Shown: piece by piece, positions 63,904-64,000 of the stretch
Numbering within the stretch: position 1 is the stretch's first letter
Layout of the letters: each line of letters begins with the position of its first letter
Source: Sinorhizobium americanum
Lineage (GTDB): Bacteria; Pseudomonadota; Alphaproteobacteria; Rhizobiales; Rhizobiaceae
NCBI RefSeq assembly: GCF_001651855.1
Contig: NZ_LNQC01000036.1
Location: 1 to 64,000, forward strand
DNA: 64,000 nt
Direction of reading: 5' to 3'
The notes under the pieces: generated by a model
Database searches by the model: none
Told to the model about the DNA's origin: nothing
The model's input: the letters and a program-made list of their open reading frames with translations, nothing else
Program-made: the position numbers and the translations under genes

Positions 63904-64000
63904 CGGCGCCTGCAGGTTTCTTGATTGCCGCGACGGAACCTTCGAAGCGCTTGAGCAGCACCTGTCGGAATTGCGCCAGAATCGCTTTCATGGGCCGGAA
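63887..64000 (-). CDS. 3' end of an unidentified gene running off the window
   Basis: On the minus strand an open frame enters from beyond base 64000 and stops at TAG 63887, overlapping the heparinase-family start by 17 bases. The visible tail ends ILAQFRQVLLKRFEGSVAAI then KKPAGADAVFR. Codon third positions are mostly G/C, supporting coding. It is too short to recognise. In related rhizobia an rRNA methyltransferase (RsmB) gene often lies here, but this tail does not look like its C-terminus, so I do not assign it; an internal ATG at 63991 could also begin a tiny gene. Confidence 0.35.
   Translation of the reverse strand, partial: FRPMKAILAQFRQVLLKRFEGSVAAIKKPAGADAVFR

Noticed and set aside
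60328..63924. A 1,198-codon open frame antisense to purH and the heparinase-family gene
   Set aside because: It spans two unambiguous genes and the gap between them, has Arg/Gly/Asp-rich low-quality composition and no ribosome site; a codon-bias artefact.

Overview
The window is GC-rich chromosomal DNA from an alphaproteobacterium of the Rhizobiaceae, most likely Ensifer/Sinorhizobium. The evidence is a near-complete match of several proteins to well-known Sinorhizobium products (NdvA, NdvB, AatB, the LeuB and Asd regions), the use of CTTGAC-N17 promoter forms, a RIME-type intergenic element, and a 1,595-residue NAD-type glutamate dehydrogenase. I see no phage, insertion sequence, CRISPR array, tRNA or rRNA, so this is core and metabolic-accessory chromosome rather than an island. 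All identities rest on motifs and remembered family sequences; no database search was run.

Layout: 1-1009 holds the start of pyruvate carboxylase and an orphan LuxR-type regulator. 1378-14129 is the cyclic beta-1,2-glucan cluster: exporter ndvA, a nitrilase-family amidohydrolase, the acyltransferase opgC and the giant synthase ndvB. 14473-21147 is a LysR regulator divergent from four genes (hglS, D-2-hydroxyglutarate dehydrogenase, amaB, aatB) that together make a complete route from 2-aminoadipate semialdehyde to 2-oxoglutarate, the lower part of lysine/pipecolate breakdown. 21369-23401 pairs an XRE-cupin regulator with a class III transaminase.

23461-42338 is the most interesting part. A LacI-family regulator heads an operon with an oxidoreductase, a CoA-transferase, a crotonase and an aldehyde dehydrogenase. 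A divergent DUF993 aldolase-like gene and, 14 kb away, a GMC oxidoreductase / Dabb protein / glycerate kinase operon carry the same TTGGAACGTTCCAA operator, so the sequence itself defines a dispersed regulon for an unknown substrate. Between them lies a CUT1 sugar ABC importer with its own LacI regulator (different operator, AACGTTTTAAAT), a second GMC oxidoreductase and a ketoreductase. A RIME element separates the binding-protein gene from the permease genes.

42432-64000 is mainly housekeeping: M3 oligopeptidase, LysE exporter, leuB, PAP2 phosphatase, an MHS-type transporter with a large periplasmic insertion, asd (preceded by an unannotated threonine/lysine-rich leader peptide), a lytic transglycosylase, carbonic anhydrase, pyridoxal kinase, NAD-glutamate dehydrogenase, a UMF1-type transporter, purH and a heparinase II/III-family protein.
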